A DNA stretch of 54,009 bases from Candidatus Sulfotelmatobacter sp. (lineage in GTDB: Bacteria > Eisenbacteria > RBG-16-71-46), in NCBI GenBank assembly GCA_035498555.1, contig DATKAB010000074.1:1-54009 (forward strand), written 5' to 3'. The position numbers were made by a program, and so were the translations under genes. The notes under the pieces are model-generated. The model did not search any database and was not told the DNA's origin. It saw nothing but the letters and a program-made list of their open reading frames with translations. Of the stretch, positions 43,784 to 52,737 are shown one piece after another. Numbering within the stretch: position 1 is the stretch's first letter; each line of letters opens with the position of its first letter.

Positions 43784-44821
43784 TTACTTTCGCTTCAACA
43801 CCAGCACGCGGAAGGTCCCCGGCTGAATCGTCGGCCGCGGGTGCGGGCGCTCCTCGGTCGGCGCCGGTGCCGGCCCGAAATCCGCGGTGACCACGTAGAC
43901 CGTGCCGGAGCCTGCATCGAGGGCCATGGTGCGCGCGCCGCGTTCGGTGGTCGCATTCTCGACCACCGTGTACTTGTCGGGCGAATCCTCGTGGATCACG
44001 GTGAGCGTCCCCTCACCATTCGAGCTGAAGATCAGATTGCGATTGGGATCGAACGCCACCGCATCCACGCCCTTGCCGATCGGGAGCGTCGCGACCACCG
44101 CACCCTGGTCGGCGTCCAGGACCACCAGCTTCTGGTTCGAACAGCCCGAGAACAGGCGGCGGTGCTTGCGGTCCATGGCGAGCCCGCTCGGTTCCTCGCC
44201 GGGCGCGATCGGCCAGCGATGCAGCACCCGAAGGGTGCGCGCATCGAACGCCACCACGCAGCTGCTGTCCTCGATGTTCACGAACATCGCGCCCTTGCCG
44301 TCGGCGACCGCGAATTCGGGCTTGCCGTCGAGTGGGACGCTCCCCACCAGTCGTGCGCTCGGGGCGTCGATCGCGCTGGCGTTGCCGCTGCCGCCGTTGA
44401 AGGTGAAAACGCGCCGCGACACCGGATCGTAGGCGATGGCGTCGGGATTCCGTGCGTCGAGCTTGATCTGGCTCGAGACCGCGAGCGATTTGTAGTCGAA
44501 CACCGACACGGTGGAATCCCGGCCGTTGCTGGTGAAGCCGCGCCCCAGCTCGGGTGCGAGGGCCACGCCGTGCACTCCGAGCGTGTTCGGGATGTCGCCC
44601 ACCACCCGGTCGTTCCGGGTGTCGACCACCTGCACGTGGGTTCCATGCGAAACGAACAGGCGCTGGCCGGGAACGTCCATGGTGAGGTAGTCCCAACCGC
44701 CTTCCCCGCCGAGCAGGATCCTGCGATCGACCTTGAACGCACCGGCGGCCGAGGCGAGCGATGCCCAGGCCATGACCGACGCGACCAGCCACGTGACGGC
44801 GCCGCGAGAAACGCACTTCAT
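43784..44821 (-). CDS. Secreted YncE-like beta-propeller protein
   Basis: The protein has 345 residues. A signal peptide (VTWLVASVMAWASLASAAGA) is followed by repeats of 40-45 residues, each starting with a segment such as QRLFVSHGTHVQVVDTRNDRVVGDIPN. This is the YVTN/YncE seven-bladed propeller pattern. The C terminus adds a Pro-rich loop (FGPAPAPTEERPHPRP) and a last strand. Its role is unknown; such proteins can bind ligands or partner proteins in the periplasm. The ATG start at 44821 overlaps the RND pump stop as ATGA, so it is the last gene of the efflux operon and is translated with the pump. That coupling suggests a subunit or sensor role. Confidence 0.88.
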   Translation of the reverse strand: MKCVSRGAVTWLVASVMAWASLASAAGAFKVDRRILLGGEGGWDYLTMDVPGQRLFVSHGTHVQVVDTRNDRVVGDIPNTLGVHGVALAPELGRGFTSNGRDSTVSVFDYKSLAVSSQIKLDARNPDAIAYDPVSRRVFTFNGGSGNASAIDAPSARLVGSVPLDGKPEFAVADGKGAMFVNIEDSSCVVAFDARTLRVLHRWPIAPGEEPSGLAMDRKHRRLFSGCSNQKLVVLDADQGAVVATLPIGKGVDAVAFDPNRNLIFSSNGEGTLTVIHEDSPDKYTVVENATTERGARTMALDAGSGTVYVVTADFGPAPAPTEERPHPRPTIQPGTFRVLVLKRK

Positions 44822-47800
44822 GACGGACCTCCTGTGAGGGGAACCGATGGGGGTACGTGAGGATCGACGATCGGAGCCGCGCGATCGAACGAAAGCAGGG
44901 ACGGCAAACCGAACAGCAGCAGCGGAGTCGAGAGCGCGAACCCGCCGGTGACCGCCAGCGCCAGCGGCCGGAGGAGCGCGCTACCCGCGCCCCAGCCCAG
45001 CACCAGTGGCAGCAGCGCGGCGATGCCCGCCGACGCGGTCATCAGGATCGGCCGCACGCGGCGCTGGGCGGCGGCGCGCGCGGCCTCGCCCGGCGCGGCT
45101 CCCGAGCAGCGCAATCGCCTGAACTCGGCCACCAGGAACACGGCGTTCTCCGACACGATGCCCACCACCATGATCGCCCCGACGAAGCTCGACAGGTTCA
45201 GCGACTCGTCCGCGATCCGCAACGCCATGAAGACGCCGGCCAGCGAGGCGACCGCCGTCAGCATCACCGCGATCGCCGGCCACCATGCACGGAACGCGAT
45301 CAGCAGCAGGAACAGTACCGCGAACACCGCGAGCCCGAGCACCACCGCCAGCCCCTGGAACGACGACTGCTGCTCGGCCCACAGCCCGGCGTACTGGAGC
45401 CTCACGCCGCGCGCCGATTCGAGACTGTCGCGCAGGCGTGTCTGGATCTCGGCCACCGCCGAGCCGAGGTCGCGATCCGAGAGCCGGCCGGTCACCGACA
45501 CCATGGTGCGCTGATCGTCGCGCTGGATTTCCGCATCGCCGGGCACCACGCCGGCCACGCTGAGATCGCCGAGCCGCGCCCGCCCGCCCTCCGGCAGCAC
45601 CGCCTCGAGGTCCATGAGCGAAGCGAGCCGGTCGTTGGGGGGCGCGGGCAGGGTCACGCGGATCGGCCACACGCGCGTGCGGCGAGGCACTTCGCCGGCC
45701 TCGATGCCGCGGATGCGCGGCGCCACCAGGTCCTCGAGTTCTTCGGCGTCCACTCCCAGCCGCTCGGCGCGCTCCGAGGGCGCAATCACCAGGTTGGGTC
45801 CGCTCACCACCACCCCGTCGCGCACGTCGACTACGCCGCGCACTCGCGAAATCAAGGCGGCGACGCGCCCCGCGACATCGCGACCCAGCGGGCGATCTTC
45901 GGAGAACACGCGCACTTCGATCGGGTGGGGGTTGGAGGTGAGATCGCCGATCACGTCCTCGATCAACTGGCCGAAATCCACGTCCACTCCCGGCACCGTC
46001 GCTTCGATGCGATCGCGCAGATCGTCCGCCACCTGGTCGGCGCTCCGGCGGCGACGATCCTTGAGCTTGAGAATGTAGTCGCCGGTATTGGGCTCGGTGA
46101 TGAAGAAACCGAGCTGATCGCCGGTCCGCCGCGACCACGACTCGATCTCGGGCGTGGCGTCGAGCTGGCGTTCGAGCGGGCGGAGCATGCGCACCGTCTC
46201 CTCGAGCGAGGTCCCGGGCGGGGTGATGTAATCGAGGATCAACGCGCCCTCGTCCATCGAAGGCAGAAACTCGGTCTCGATGCCGCGGAGCAGCGCCGCG
46301 CCCCCCAGCGCCACGCCCAGCATGCCGGCGAGCGCGAGCGCCCGGCGCTTCGTGACGAAGCCGATCCAGCCGCGCCCCAGGTTCGGAAACGGCAGCCGCG
46401 GTGCGCGAGCGCGGCCGGCGAAATGCGGCAGCAGCGTGACGCACAACGCCAGCGACACCGCGAGCATCAGCGAGACCGAGATCGCCAGCACCCGAAAGAA
46501 GGCGCCGGCGACGCCGCCGAGCAGCGCGAACGGCACAAAGATCGCGAGCGAGCAGAGGCTCGAGGTGAACAGCGTGGGGAACAGCTCGGCCAGCGCCTCG
46601 TGGCGGTCGCGGCCGCGCGCTCGCTCGTGAGCCAGGTGCTCCACCACCACGATCGCGTCGTCGAGCACCAGCCCGGTGGCGGCGGCGATGCCGCCGAGCG
46701 TCATCAGATTGAGCGACTGGTGAGCGAGCCCGAGCCCGAGCAAGGACAGCGCGATGCTGCCCGGGAGGAGGACCGCGGCTCTCGCGCCCAACGAAGCGCT
46801 GCCGAGGAAGAGCGTCACGATCAGGATGGCGAACCACCCGCCCACCAGCAGACTGTCGCGCACGCTCGAGATCGAGGCGCGCACCAGATCGCCCTGATCG
46901 TAGAAGGTCGAGAACTTGAGATCGGCCGGGAACTCGGCCCGGTGCTCCCGGAACCAGCCACGCACCGCATCAGCCAGCGTGACGGTGCTGGCCGAGGACT
47001 GGCGGAGCAGATTGATCAGTACTGGCTCCCCCCCCGGCGAGCCGTAGCGCGTGAAACGCGGCTGGTCGGCGATCTCGACGCGACCGAGCGAACCGAGCGG
47101 AACGACCGCGCCTGCTCCGAGTGGGATCGGTAGCCCGCGCAGCTGGTCGAGATCGCGCGGCCGCTGATCCACCAGCGCCAGGTACATCTCTCGATTGGCG
47201 GAATGGAGTCCGAGGCTACGCAGCTCGGCGGCGTGCGCGACGGCCTCGGCGACTTCGGCCACGGTGAGCCCCCGCGCCGTCAGCGCGGAGGGATCCAGCG
47301 TCACGCGCGCCTCGGGCCTGGCGCCGCCCTGCAGCACCACCTCGGCGACGCCGGGCAGCCGCGCCAGCTCGGGTCTCAGCTGGACCTCGGCGATGTCGCG
47401 CAGCTCGGCCTGGCTGCGCGTCGGCGAAGTGAGCGACAGGCCCAGCACCGGGAACAGGGTCGGATTCATGAGCCGGGCGTCGAGCCCGGTGCCGCCGGGC
47501 AGCTCCTCGCGCACCGAATTCGCCAGCGCCTGGACGCGCTGGAGCGCGAGGTTCATGTCGGTGGACCAGTCGAAGTCGAGGTCCATTTCGGTCGAGCCGC
47601 GACTGGTGGTCGAACGCAGCTCGCGAAGTCCGGGCACGCGCCGGATGCCTTGCTCGAGCGGCATCGTCACCTGGCGCAACATTTCCTCGGTGTCGCGCTC
47701 GCCGCTGTCGGCGATCAGGGTGATGCGCGGGAACGTGACCTCGGGAAGGATCGCGGCCGGCAGTCGCAGCGCCATGACCACGCCGGCCGCGGCGAGGAAG

Positions 47801-47859
47801 AGGAACGCGAGCAGCACGGCGCGATGTTGCGCGGCCAGCGCGCGAAAGACCGAAGTCAC
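44818..47859 (-). CDS. RND efflux pump, inner-membrane permease
   Basis: The protein has 1013 residues, with two repeats of six helices and large periplasmic loops. TM4 has GLVLDDAIVVVEH (D400, D401), the proton-relay aspartates of the AcrB/HAE1 type. In TM10 the sequence is GIVSENAVFLVAEF, with Glu904 where AcrB has the relay Lys. CusA-type metal pumps also have a Glu in TM10, but their TM11 Lys (RPKAMT) is missing here (RRVRPILMT). The pump thus mixes features of drug and metal classes, and its substrate is uncertain. The GTG start at 47859 overlaps the adaptor stop as GTGA. It needs the adjacent adaptor and TolC-like channel. Confidence 0.93.
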   Translation of the reverse strand: MTSVFRALAAQHRAVLLAFLFLAAAGVVMALRLPAAILPEVTFPRITLIADSGERDTEEMLRQVTMPLEQGIRRVPGLRELRSTTSRGSTEMDLDFDWSTDMNLALQRVQALANSVREELPGGTGLDARLMNPTLFPVLGLSLTSPTRSQAELRDIAEVQLRPELARLPGVAEVVLQGGARPEARVTLDPSALTARGLTVAEVAEAVAHAAELRSLGLHSANREMYLALVDQRPRDLDQLRGLPIPLGAGAVVPLGSLGRVEIADQPRFTRYGSPGGEPVLINLLRQSSASTVTLADAVRGWFREHRAEFPADLKFSTFYDQGDLVRASISSVRDSLLVGGWFAILIVTLFLGSASLGARAAVLLPGSIALSLLGLGLAHQSLNLMTLGGIAAATGLVLDDAIVVVEHLAHERARGRDRHEALAELFPTLFTSSLCSLAIFVPFALLGGVAGAFFRVLAISVSLMLAVSLALCVTLLPHFAGRARAPRLPFPNLGRGWIGFVTKRRALALAGMLGVALGGAALLRGIETEFLPSMDEGALILDYITPPGTSLEETVRMLRPLERQLDATPEIESWSRRTGDQLGFFITEPNTGDYILKLKDRRRRSADQVADDLRDRIEATVPGVDVDFGQLIEDVIGDLTSNPHPIEVRVFSEDRPLGRDVAGRVAALISRVRGVVDVRDGVVVSGPNLVIAPSERAERLGVDAEELEDLVAPRIRGIEAGEVPRRTRVWPIRVTLPAPPNDRLASLMDLEAVLPEGGRARLGDLSVAGVVPGDAEIQRDDQRTMVSVTGRLSDRDLGSAVAEIQTRLRDSLESARGVRLQYAGLWAEQQSSFQGLAVVLGLAVFAVLFLLLIAFRAWWPAIAVMLTAVASLAGVFMALRIADESLNLSSFVGAIMVVGIVSENAVFLVAEFRRLRCSGAAPGEAARAAAQRRVRPILMTASAGIAALLPLVLGWGAGSALLRPLALAVTGGFALSTPLLLFGLPSLLSFDRAAPIVDPHVPPSVPLTGGPS

Positions 47860-48836
47860 GGCTCCGGGCTCACCGTCACGCCGTCGATGAGCGCCCGCTG
47901 TTCCTCGACGATGACTCGAAGCCCGGGTTTCAACCCGGGCGCCGACACGGCGCGCGTCTGCCCCTCGCGCGGGCCCAGCTCGACATCGATCCACTGGACG
48001 CGACTCAGCGAATCGACCACCGCGATGCGGTGCTTGCCGGTGAGATCGTCTTCGACCACCGCCGAATCCGGCACGGCGAGCGCCCGGGTATGGACGCCGG
48101 TCGCGATCCGCGCGGTGCCGAACCGTCCGATCTCCGGAGGATGTCCGCCCCCCTCGGCTTTGAGCCAGACCAGCTCGGATTGATCGCCGGCCGCGGTCGG
48201 CAGCAGCGTCCACACCCGCGCCGCGCGATCGGGCTCGGAAGCGCCGATCAGCGTCGCCGGCATGCCCACGCGAACCTGGTCCCGGCGGTCGGCGGGGACG
48301 CGCGCCTCGAACACCACCGCGTCGTTGGCGACCAGCGCCAGCACCTCTCCCCCCGCGGTCAGCCGCGAGCCCTCGTCGGTCTGCCGGCGCAGCACGATGC
48401 CGCTCACCGGCGAGAGAATCGGCACGCGCACCACCGACGCCTTCGCGTTGCGCAGCTCCCTCGCCGCTTCGCGCGAGGCCGAGGAGTCCTGCGCCTGCTC
48501 GAGCAGCAGCTCGGCGCCGTGCACGACGGCTTCGGATTCGTAGGTGCGCCACCAGCCGAGCCGCGCGCCCTTTTCCACCGAATCGCCCGGCCGGGCCTGC
48601 AGCGACTCGAGAATGGCGTCGAAGGGGGCCTGGATCACGGTCTCGGTCGATGCCTTCCACTGGCCCGGAGCCTCGATGTCGCCGCGGAACTCGTGCGCGG
48701 CCATCGTGACCACGTGAACCGTCGGATGCAGTCGGCCCTCGCTCCCGGCCGGCGTGCCGGCATGCCGGGCGCAGCCCAGCAGCCCGGCCAACCACAGCCA
48801 TCCCACCCAGAACCGGACAGCCCCGGCGCGTCGCAC
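47856..48836 (-). CDS. RND efflux membrane fusion lipoprotein
   Basis: The protein has 326 residues. A lipobox (WLAGLLGC, C22) indicates a lipid-anchored periplasmic adaptor. A first lipoyl half (DAILESLQARPGDSVEKGARLG), a short alpha-hairpin (about 85-125) and a second lipoyl half (PILSPVSGIVLRRQTDEGSRL) follow. Beta-barrel and membrane-proximal domains complete it. The hairpin is short compared with AcrA. The start is GTG 48836, three bases after the channel gene. It belongs to a tripartite system with the pump (44818) and the TolC-like channel (48840). Confidence 0.88.
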   Translation of the reverse strand: MRRAGAVRFWVGWLWLAGLLGCARHAGTPAGSEGRLHPTVHVVTMAAHEFRGDIEAPGQWKASTETVIQAPFDAILESLQARPGDSVEKGARLGWWRTYESEAVVHGAELLLEQAQDSSASREAARELRNAKASVVRVPILSPVSGIVLRRQTDEGSRLTAGGEVLALVANDAVVFEARVPADRRDQVRVGMPATLIGASEPDRAARVWTLLPTAAGDQSELVWLKAEGGGHPPEIGRFGTARIATGVHTRALAVPDSAVVEDDLTGKHRIAVVDSLSRVQWIDVELGPREGQTRAVSAPGLKPGLRVIVEEQRALIDGVTVSPEP

Positions 48837-48839
48837 CGG

Positions 48840-50186
48840 CTAGCTCCCGATCTCGCCCTCGAGCCGGGTGAGCAGCAACTCGCCGCGCGCCGCCTCGAGC
48901 TGGTCACGATCTTCATCGAGAATCTTGCGTGCATCGATCAGGTCGAGCAGTGACCCCGATCCCGACAAGTACAGGCTCTGCACGCGCAACGCGTGGAGTT
49001 CGGCCATCGACGCGGCGTCACGCTGCAGCGCGAGCCGGCGCGCGGCCGAACGCCAGCGGCTGAGCAGATCGAGCGCGGCGCGGCGCGAGCTGTTCATCGC
49101 CAGGTTTGCCCGCAGCTCGGCGGCGCGCACGGCCGATTCACGCGCCCCAATCGTGGCGGTGACCCCTGGCTGCAGGAGCGGGAGCAGGAAATCGATCGTG
49201 ACCGATGCGCCGAGATCGCGCTTGAGGCGATCCGAGAACGTGGCGGCGCCGACCGGCGGCACGTCGGGCGGCACGGCGCGCGTGAGATCGGTGCCGAGCA
49301 GGCCGGCGTCCAGCGTCGCGCCGAGCCTCGACGCGCGCTGACCGCGCGCCGAAGCCAGATCGAGGCGCGCCAGTTCGAGCTCGGTGGTGGCGCGCGTCAC
49401 CTCGCTCGAGTTCTCGAACAGGCGCAGGACGGCGGCGCTGTCGGCGGGCTCCGGAGGCCCTTCGGCCCACGACGAATCGCGCACGTCGGTGAAGGAGTAG
49501 TCGATCGAGTCGGGGACGAGTATCGCGCCCAACTCGCGCCCCTGTCGCTCGAGCCCGGCGTCCAGGTCATCGATCTCGACCGACAGGGTCTGCAGATCGA
49601 GCCTCAGGCGGGCCACGTCCGACGGGCTCCGCGTTCCCGCGCGCGCGCTGGCTTCGATCGAATGAACGACGCCCTCGGTCCAATTGCGCGAGGCGACTCT
49701 TCGCCGCAGGCCCGCCGTGGTCTGGAGGATCCCGACCGCCAGCTCGGCCGCCCGCCCGGCGGCCTCGCGCCGCGCCGCGGCCAGGTCGGTCTCGGCGCGG
49801 TGCGCCGCGGCTCCGGCGCGGGCGCGTTCCCGGCCGAGCGCGCCGCCGTCGTACAGCGTCATGCTGCTCACCAGCCTCAGGTCGAACTGACCCTCATTGG
49901 TGGCCGCGGGATCATAGGAACCGTCGGGAACCAGCCAGGCGCTGGAGTGAAGGTGAAGTTCCGGATGGGCGTTGGCGCGGGCGGCCAGGGCGTCCTGACG
50001 CGAAGCATGGAGTCCCTCGGCGGCGGCCTGCACTTGGAGCGCGTGTTCCCGCGCGCGCGCCATGCACTCGCGCACCGAAAGCGAGTCGGCCGCTCGCGCC
50101 GCGGCGGGCGCGGCGACGCTCGACGCGGCCGCCATCACCATGGCCGCGGCCGCCGCGAGGCGAGTCTCGAACCGACGCGCGATCAA
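48840..50186 (-). CDS. TolC-like outer-membrane efflux channel
   Basis: The protein has 448 residues. A signal peptide (LAAAAAMVMAAASSVAAPAAARA) precedes two outer-membrane efflux protein (OEP) repeats of long helices. The repeats include CMARAREHALQVQAAAEGL and SMTLYDGGALGRERARAGAA, and in the second half SVTIDFLLPLLQPGVTATIGA and LYLSGSGSLLDLIDARKIL. The last of these is a hallmark of the family. The TTG start at 50186 overlaps the PepSY-like gene stop as TTGA. It should form the exit duct for the adjacent RND pump. Confidence 0.9.
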   Translation of the reverse strand: MIARRFETRLAAAAAMVMAAASSVAAPAAARAADSLSVRECMARAREHALQVQAAAEGLHASRQDALAARANAHPELHLHSSAWLVPDGSYDPAATNEGQFDLRLVSSMTLYDGGALGRERARAGAAAHRAETDLAAARREAAGRAAELAVGILQTTAGLRRRVASRNWTEGVVHSIEASARAGTRSPSDVARLRLDLQTLSVEIDDLDAGLERQGRELGAILVPDSIDYSFTDVRDSSWAEGPPEPADSAAVLRLFENSSEVTRATTELELARLDLASARGQRASRLGATLDAGLLGTDLTRAVPPDVPPVGAATFSDRLKRDLGASVTIDFLLPLLQPGVTATIGARESAVRAAELRANLAMNSSRRAALDLLSRWRSAARRLALQRDAASMAELHALRVQSLYLSGSGSLLDLIDARKILDEDRDQLEAARGELLLTRLEGEIGS

Positions 50187-50668
50187 TCCTCTCGCCCGAT
50201 CTTCTCTTCGTGAACGAGTCGGCCCGAGGAGTCGTACTCAAGCTCGGAGCGCAGGTCGCCCTCCCGGATCGCCAGCTCGTAACGCGGAGGAAGTTTCGAG
50301 CCGAGTTCCACGATGCGCTCGGAACGCGTCACGGAGCCGCCCGCGTGCCGCGAAGCGGCAAGGCTCGTGCGCACCGGCTGCGGCACCTCGTGCCAGGGGA
50401 TCGTGGTCTCTTCCAGCTTCAGCACCCCGAGCGAATCGAAGCTCGCGTCGACGTGGCGGCCATCGTTGTTCAGCTCGGCTTCGAACATCAGCCGGCCGTG
50501 CTCCCGCTCGCGTGAGAACCCGAGACGCTGGGCGCTCGGATAGTGCTTCTGAACGGATGCTCGCACCGCGGCTGGAAGATCTTCGAACTTCACCCGGACT
50601 TCGCCAGCCATCGCAACCACGGTCCAGCCCGCGGCCACGAGTGCGGCGGCGATCGCAAGCGTGCGCAT
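50183..50668 (-). CDS. Periplasmic PepSY-like domain protein
   Basis: The protein has 161 residues. A signal peptide (MRTLAIAAALVAAGWTVVAMA) is followed by two tandem PepSY-like units. The first is VKFEDLPAAVRASVQKHYPSAQ with a beta segment to VDASFDSLGVLKLEETTIP. The second is WHEVPQPVRTSLAASR with YELAIREGDLRSELEYDSSG. Proteins of this type often accompany two-component systems and may hold inhibitors or sense misfolding or metals; that is family knowledge, not shown here. The ATG at 50668 has no ribosome binding site, and TACCAC lies seven bases upstream, so it may have its own leaderless promoter. It lies 35 bases after the kinase gene and is coupled to the channel gene. Confidence 0.75.
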   Translation of the reverse strand: MRTLAIAAALVAAGWTVVAMAGEVRVKFEDLPAAVRASVQKHYPSAQRLGFSREREHGRLMFEAELNNDGRHVDASFDSLGVLKLEETTIPWHEVPQPVRTSLAASRHAGGSVTRSERIVELGSKLPPRYELAIREGDLRSELEYDSSGRLVHEEKIGRED

Positions 50669-50703
50669 GGAGCGAGTGGTAGCGCGGCGACCTGAACCAG
50701 GGC

Positions 50704-52044
50704 TTAACCGAGCTCGCGCTCCTCGAGCGGCGCCCAGGCCGGCATGCGCATCTCGAATCGGGCTCCGCCGAGCGGAGAGGTCTTTACCGTGACGTCGCCG
50801 CGATGCGCGCGCGCCACGCGTCGCAGCAGGGGAAGGCCGAGGCCGAAGCCCGACTGCTCGGCCCGCGCGCGCGCGCTGCGATAGAAGGCGTCGAAGATTC
50901 GTTCGCGATCTCCGGGGGCGATGCCCGGCCCGTCGTCGTCCACCAGCACCACGCACTCCCGCTCGCGATGGAACACCGACACCTGAACGTGCCCGCCGGC
51001 CGAGGTCGCCTTGAGAGCGTTGGTGAGAAGGTTGCGGATCGCCGCGGCGAGCAGCTGCGGATCGCCGTTCACCAGCACCTCGTCCTGGGACTCGAGCACG
51101 AGGTCCGGCTTTCGATCGGGCATGCGGGCGCGCAGCTCGTCGGTCGCGTCTCGCGCCATGTCGGAGAGGTTGACGGCCGCGCGCATGCCGCGAAGATCGC
51201 CGTTGGCCTGCTCGGCGCGTCGCAGCAGCAGCAGCGCCTCGACCAGCGCGCTCAAGTCGCGCGCCTGATCCGAGGCGTTGCGCAGCGATTCGCGCCGGCT
51301 CGAGGGCAACCGGGCGTCTCCCGCGAAGCCTTCGAGCTCTCCGGAGATGACGGTGAGCGGCGTCCTCAGCTCATGCGCGGCATCCTGCGTGAAGCGGCGC
51401 TCCGCCTCGAGAAGCTCGTCGAGACGGGCGAACAGCCGGTGGAACGCGTCGGCGAGACGCGCCACCTCCTCCGGATCCGTTGGCCCCGCGAGCGGCGCGA
51501 GACGCCCATCCTTCGCCGCCGATTCCGCCAAAGCCGTCATCCGAGACAGCGGCGCAAGGGCGCGCCGCGCGAGCGCACGGCTCATGGCCAGCGTCACGAG
51601 CAGGAGCGGCAGCGACGCCAACGCCATCGCCGTGATCAGCGCGGCGATCGCTCGCCGGCGCGGCTCGGTGGACAGCCCCACCACCACCCAGGCCCCGCGC
51701 GGCACGTGGATCGTGTAGTCGCGCGTGGTGCCGGATCGATCCGGCCGCGCGGAACTGCCGGCGACGTGGCGGCGGTTCTCGTCGAGCACCTCGACGCGAG
51801 CTCCCGCGGGCGCGTCATCGGTGACCGCCGACTGCGCCGCGCGAGCGAGACTGCCGTCTTCTGCCCACTCGGCTTCGAGGCTGTTGGCGAACTGCGAGGC
51901 CGCCCCCAGCAAGGCGAGATTCTCCTCGCGCTCGAGGGTTCGGGCCGAGAGGACGATCGCCGAGCCCGCGAACAGCGCGATGACGGCCACGGCCAGGATG
52001 AGCTGGAGCAGCACCAGCCGGCCTTCCAGCGAACGCGCCTTCAC
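50704..52044 (-). CDS. Sensor histidine kinase
   Basis: The protein has 446 residues. TM1 (LVLLQLILAVAVIALFAGSAIV) and TM2 (AALITAMALASLPLLLVTLAM) flank a periplasmic sensor of about 100 residues. A HAMP linker (ARRALAPLSRMTALAESA) follows, then the dimerisation helix with H224 in FTQDAAHELRTPLTVI. The ATPase domain shows the N-box AAAIRNLLTNALKA, the G1 box VDDDGPGIAPGDRERIFDAF and the G2 box GFGLGLPLL. This is the QseC/CusS-like class. The GTG start at 52044 overlaps the response regulator stop as GTGA. It probably senses an envelope signal and controls the efflux genes downstream. Confidence 0.94.
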   Translation of the reverse strand: MKARSLEGRLVLLQLILAVAVIALFAGSAIVLSARTLEREENLALLGAASQFANSLEAEWAEDGSLARAAQSAVTDDAPAGARVEVLDENRRHVAGSSARPDRSGTTRDYTIHVPRGAWVVVGLSTEPRRRAIAALITAMALASLPLLLVTLAMSRALARRALAPLSRMTALAESAAKDGRLAPLAGPTDPEEVARLADAFHRLFARLDELLEAERRFTQDAAHELRTPLTVISGELEGFAGDARLPSSRRESLRNASDQARDLSALVEALLLLRRAEQANGDLRGMRAAVNLSDMARDATDELRARMPDRKPDLVLESQDEVLVNGDPQLLAAAIRNLLTNALKATSAGGHVQVSVFHRERECVVLVDDDGPGIAPGDRERIFDAFYRSARARAEQSGFGLGLPLLRRVARAHRGDVTVKTSPLGGARFEMRMPAWAPLEERELG

Positions 52045-52715
52045 GGGCGGATCTCGATCGCCAGCCCGGCCCCGCGCAGGGTCCGGATCCCGATGCCCGA
52101 GCCGGGACCGCCGAGCTTGCGCCGCAGCCGGCTCAGGATCACGTCGAGGCTCGCGGACTGGGTGGGGCCCGCGCCATGCCAGATCAGCTCGAGCAGCTCC
52201 ACGCGCTCGACCACACGGCCGTCGCGCGCGATCAGGGCCTCGAGCACCGCCCACTCGCGTGCGGTCAGCGGCACCTCGCCGCCGTTCTGCTCGAGCCGGC
52301 GGGTCGCGAAGTCGATTCGCGTGGCCTGGGCCGCCACCCGTCGCGGCGGCGCGGTTCCGGCTCGCCGGCCGAGCGCGCGCAGCCGCGCGTGCAGCTCGGC
52401 CAGCGCGAACGGCTTCTTCAGATAGTCGTCGGCCCCGGCGTCGAGGCCCTTCACGCGATCCTCGACGTCGGCTCGCGCCGACAGGCAGAGCACCGGCGTC
52501 GTCACGCCGGTGGCGCGTAACGAGCGGCAGAGCTCGAGACCGTCACCGTCCGGGAGCATCAGGTCGAGCACGATGACGTCGAAACTCACCTGGCTCGCGC
52601 GCTGGAGTGCCGTGCTGCATCGCGACACGCACTCCGCGTCCATTCCGGCATCTTCGAGCGAGCGCTTGAGCAGCCCGCGCGTCGGGGCGTGGTCTTCGAC
52701 CACCAGGATCCGCAT
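52041..52715 (-). CDS. OmpR-family response regulator
   Basis: The protein has 224 residues. The receiver domain has the acidic pair E7 and D8, the phosphoacceptor D51 (VIVLDLMLPDGDG) and Lys in YLKKPF. The C-terminal winged helix reads LTAREWAVLEALIARDGRVV, then SASLDVILSRLRRKL and IRTLRGAGLAIE. This is the OmpR/PhoB layout. The ATG at 52715 lies six bases after a TAGACT -10-like element. It is the first gene of the two-component and efflux unit. Confidence 0.95.
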   Translation of the reverse strand: MRILVVEDHAPTRGLLKRSLEDAGMDAECVSRCSTALQRASQVSFDVIVLDLMLPDGDGLELCRSLRATGVTTPVLCLSARADVEDRVKGLDAGADDYLKKPFALAELHARLRALGRRAGTAPPRRVAAQATRIDFATRRLEQNGGEVPLTAREWAVLEALIARDGRVVERVELLELIWHGAGPTQSASLDVILSRLRRKLGGPGSGIGIRTLRGAGLAIEIRP

Positions 52716-52721
52716 GCGGGG

Positions 52722-52727
52722 AGTCTA
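52722..52727 (-). promoter_or_regulatory. Candidate -10 of the regulator-efflux operon
   Basis: TAGACT on the minus strand lies six bases before the ATG of the response regulator. TTGCCG lies 15 bases further upstream, a short spacing. A GAGGAG just before the -10 is 12 bases from the start and is probably too far for a ribosome binding site. Confidence 0.4.
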
Positions 52728-52737
52728 CTCCTCGCGG

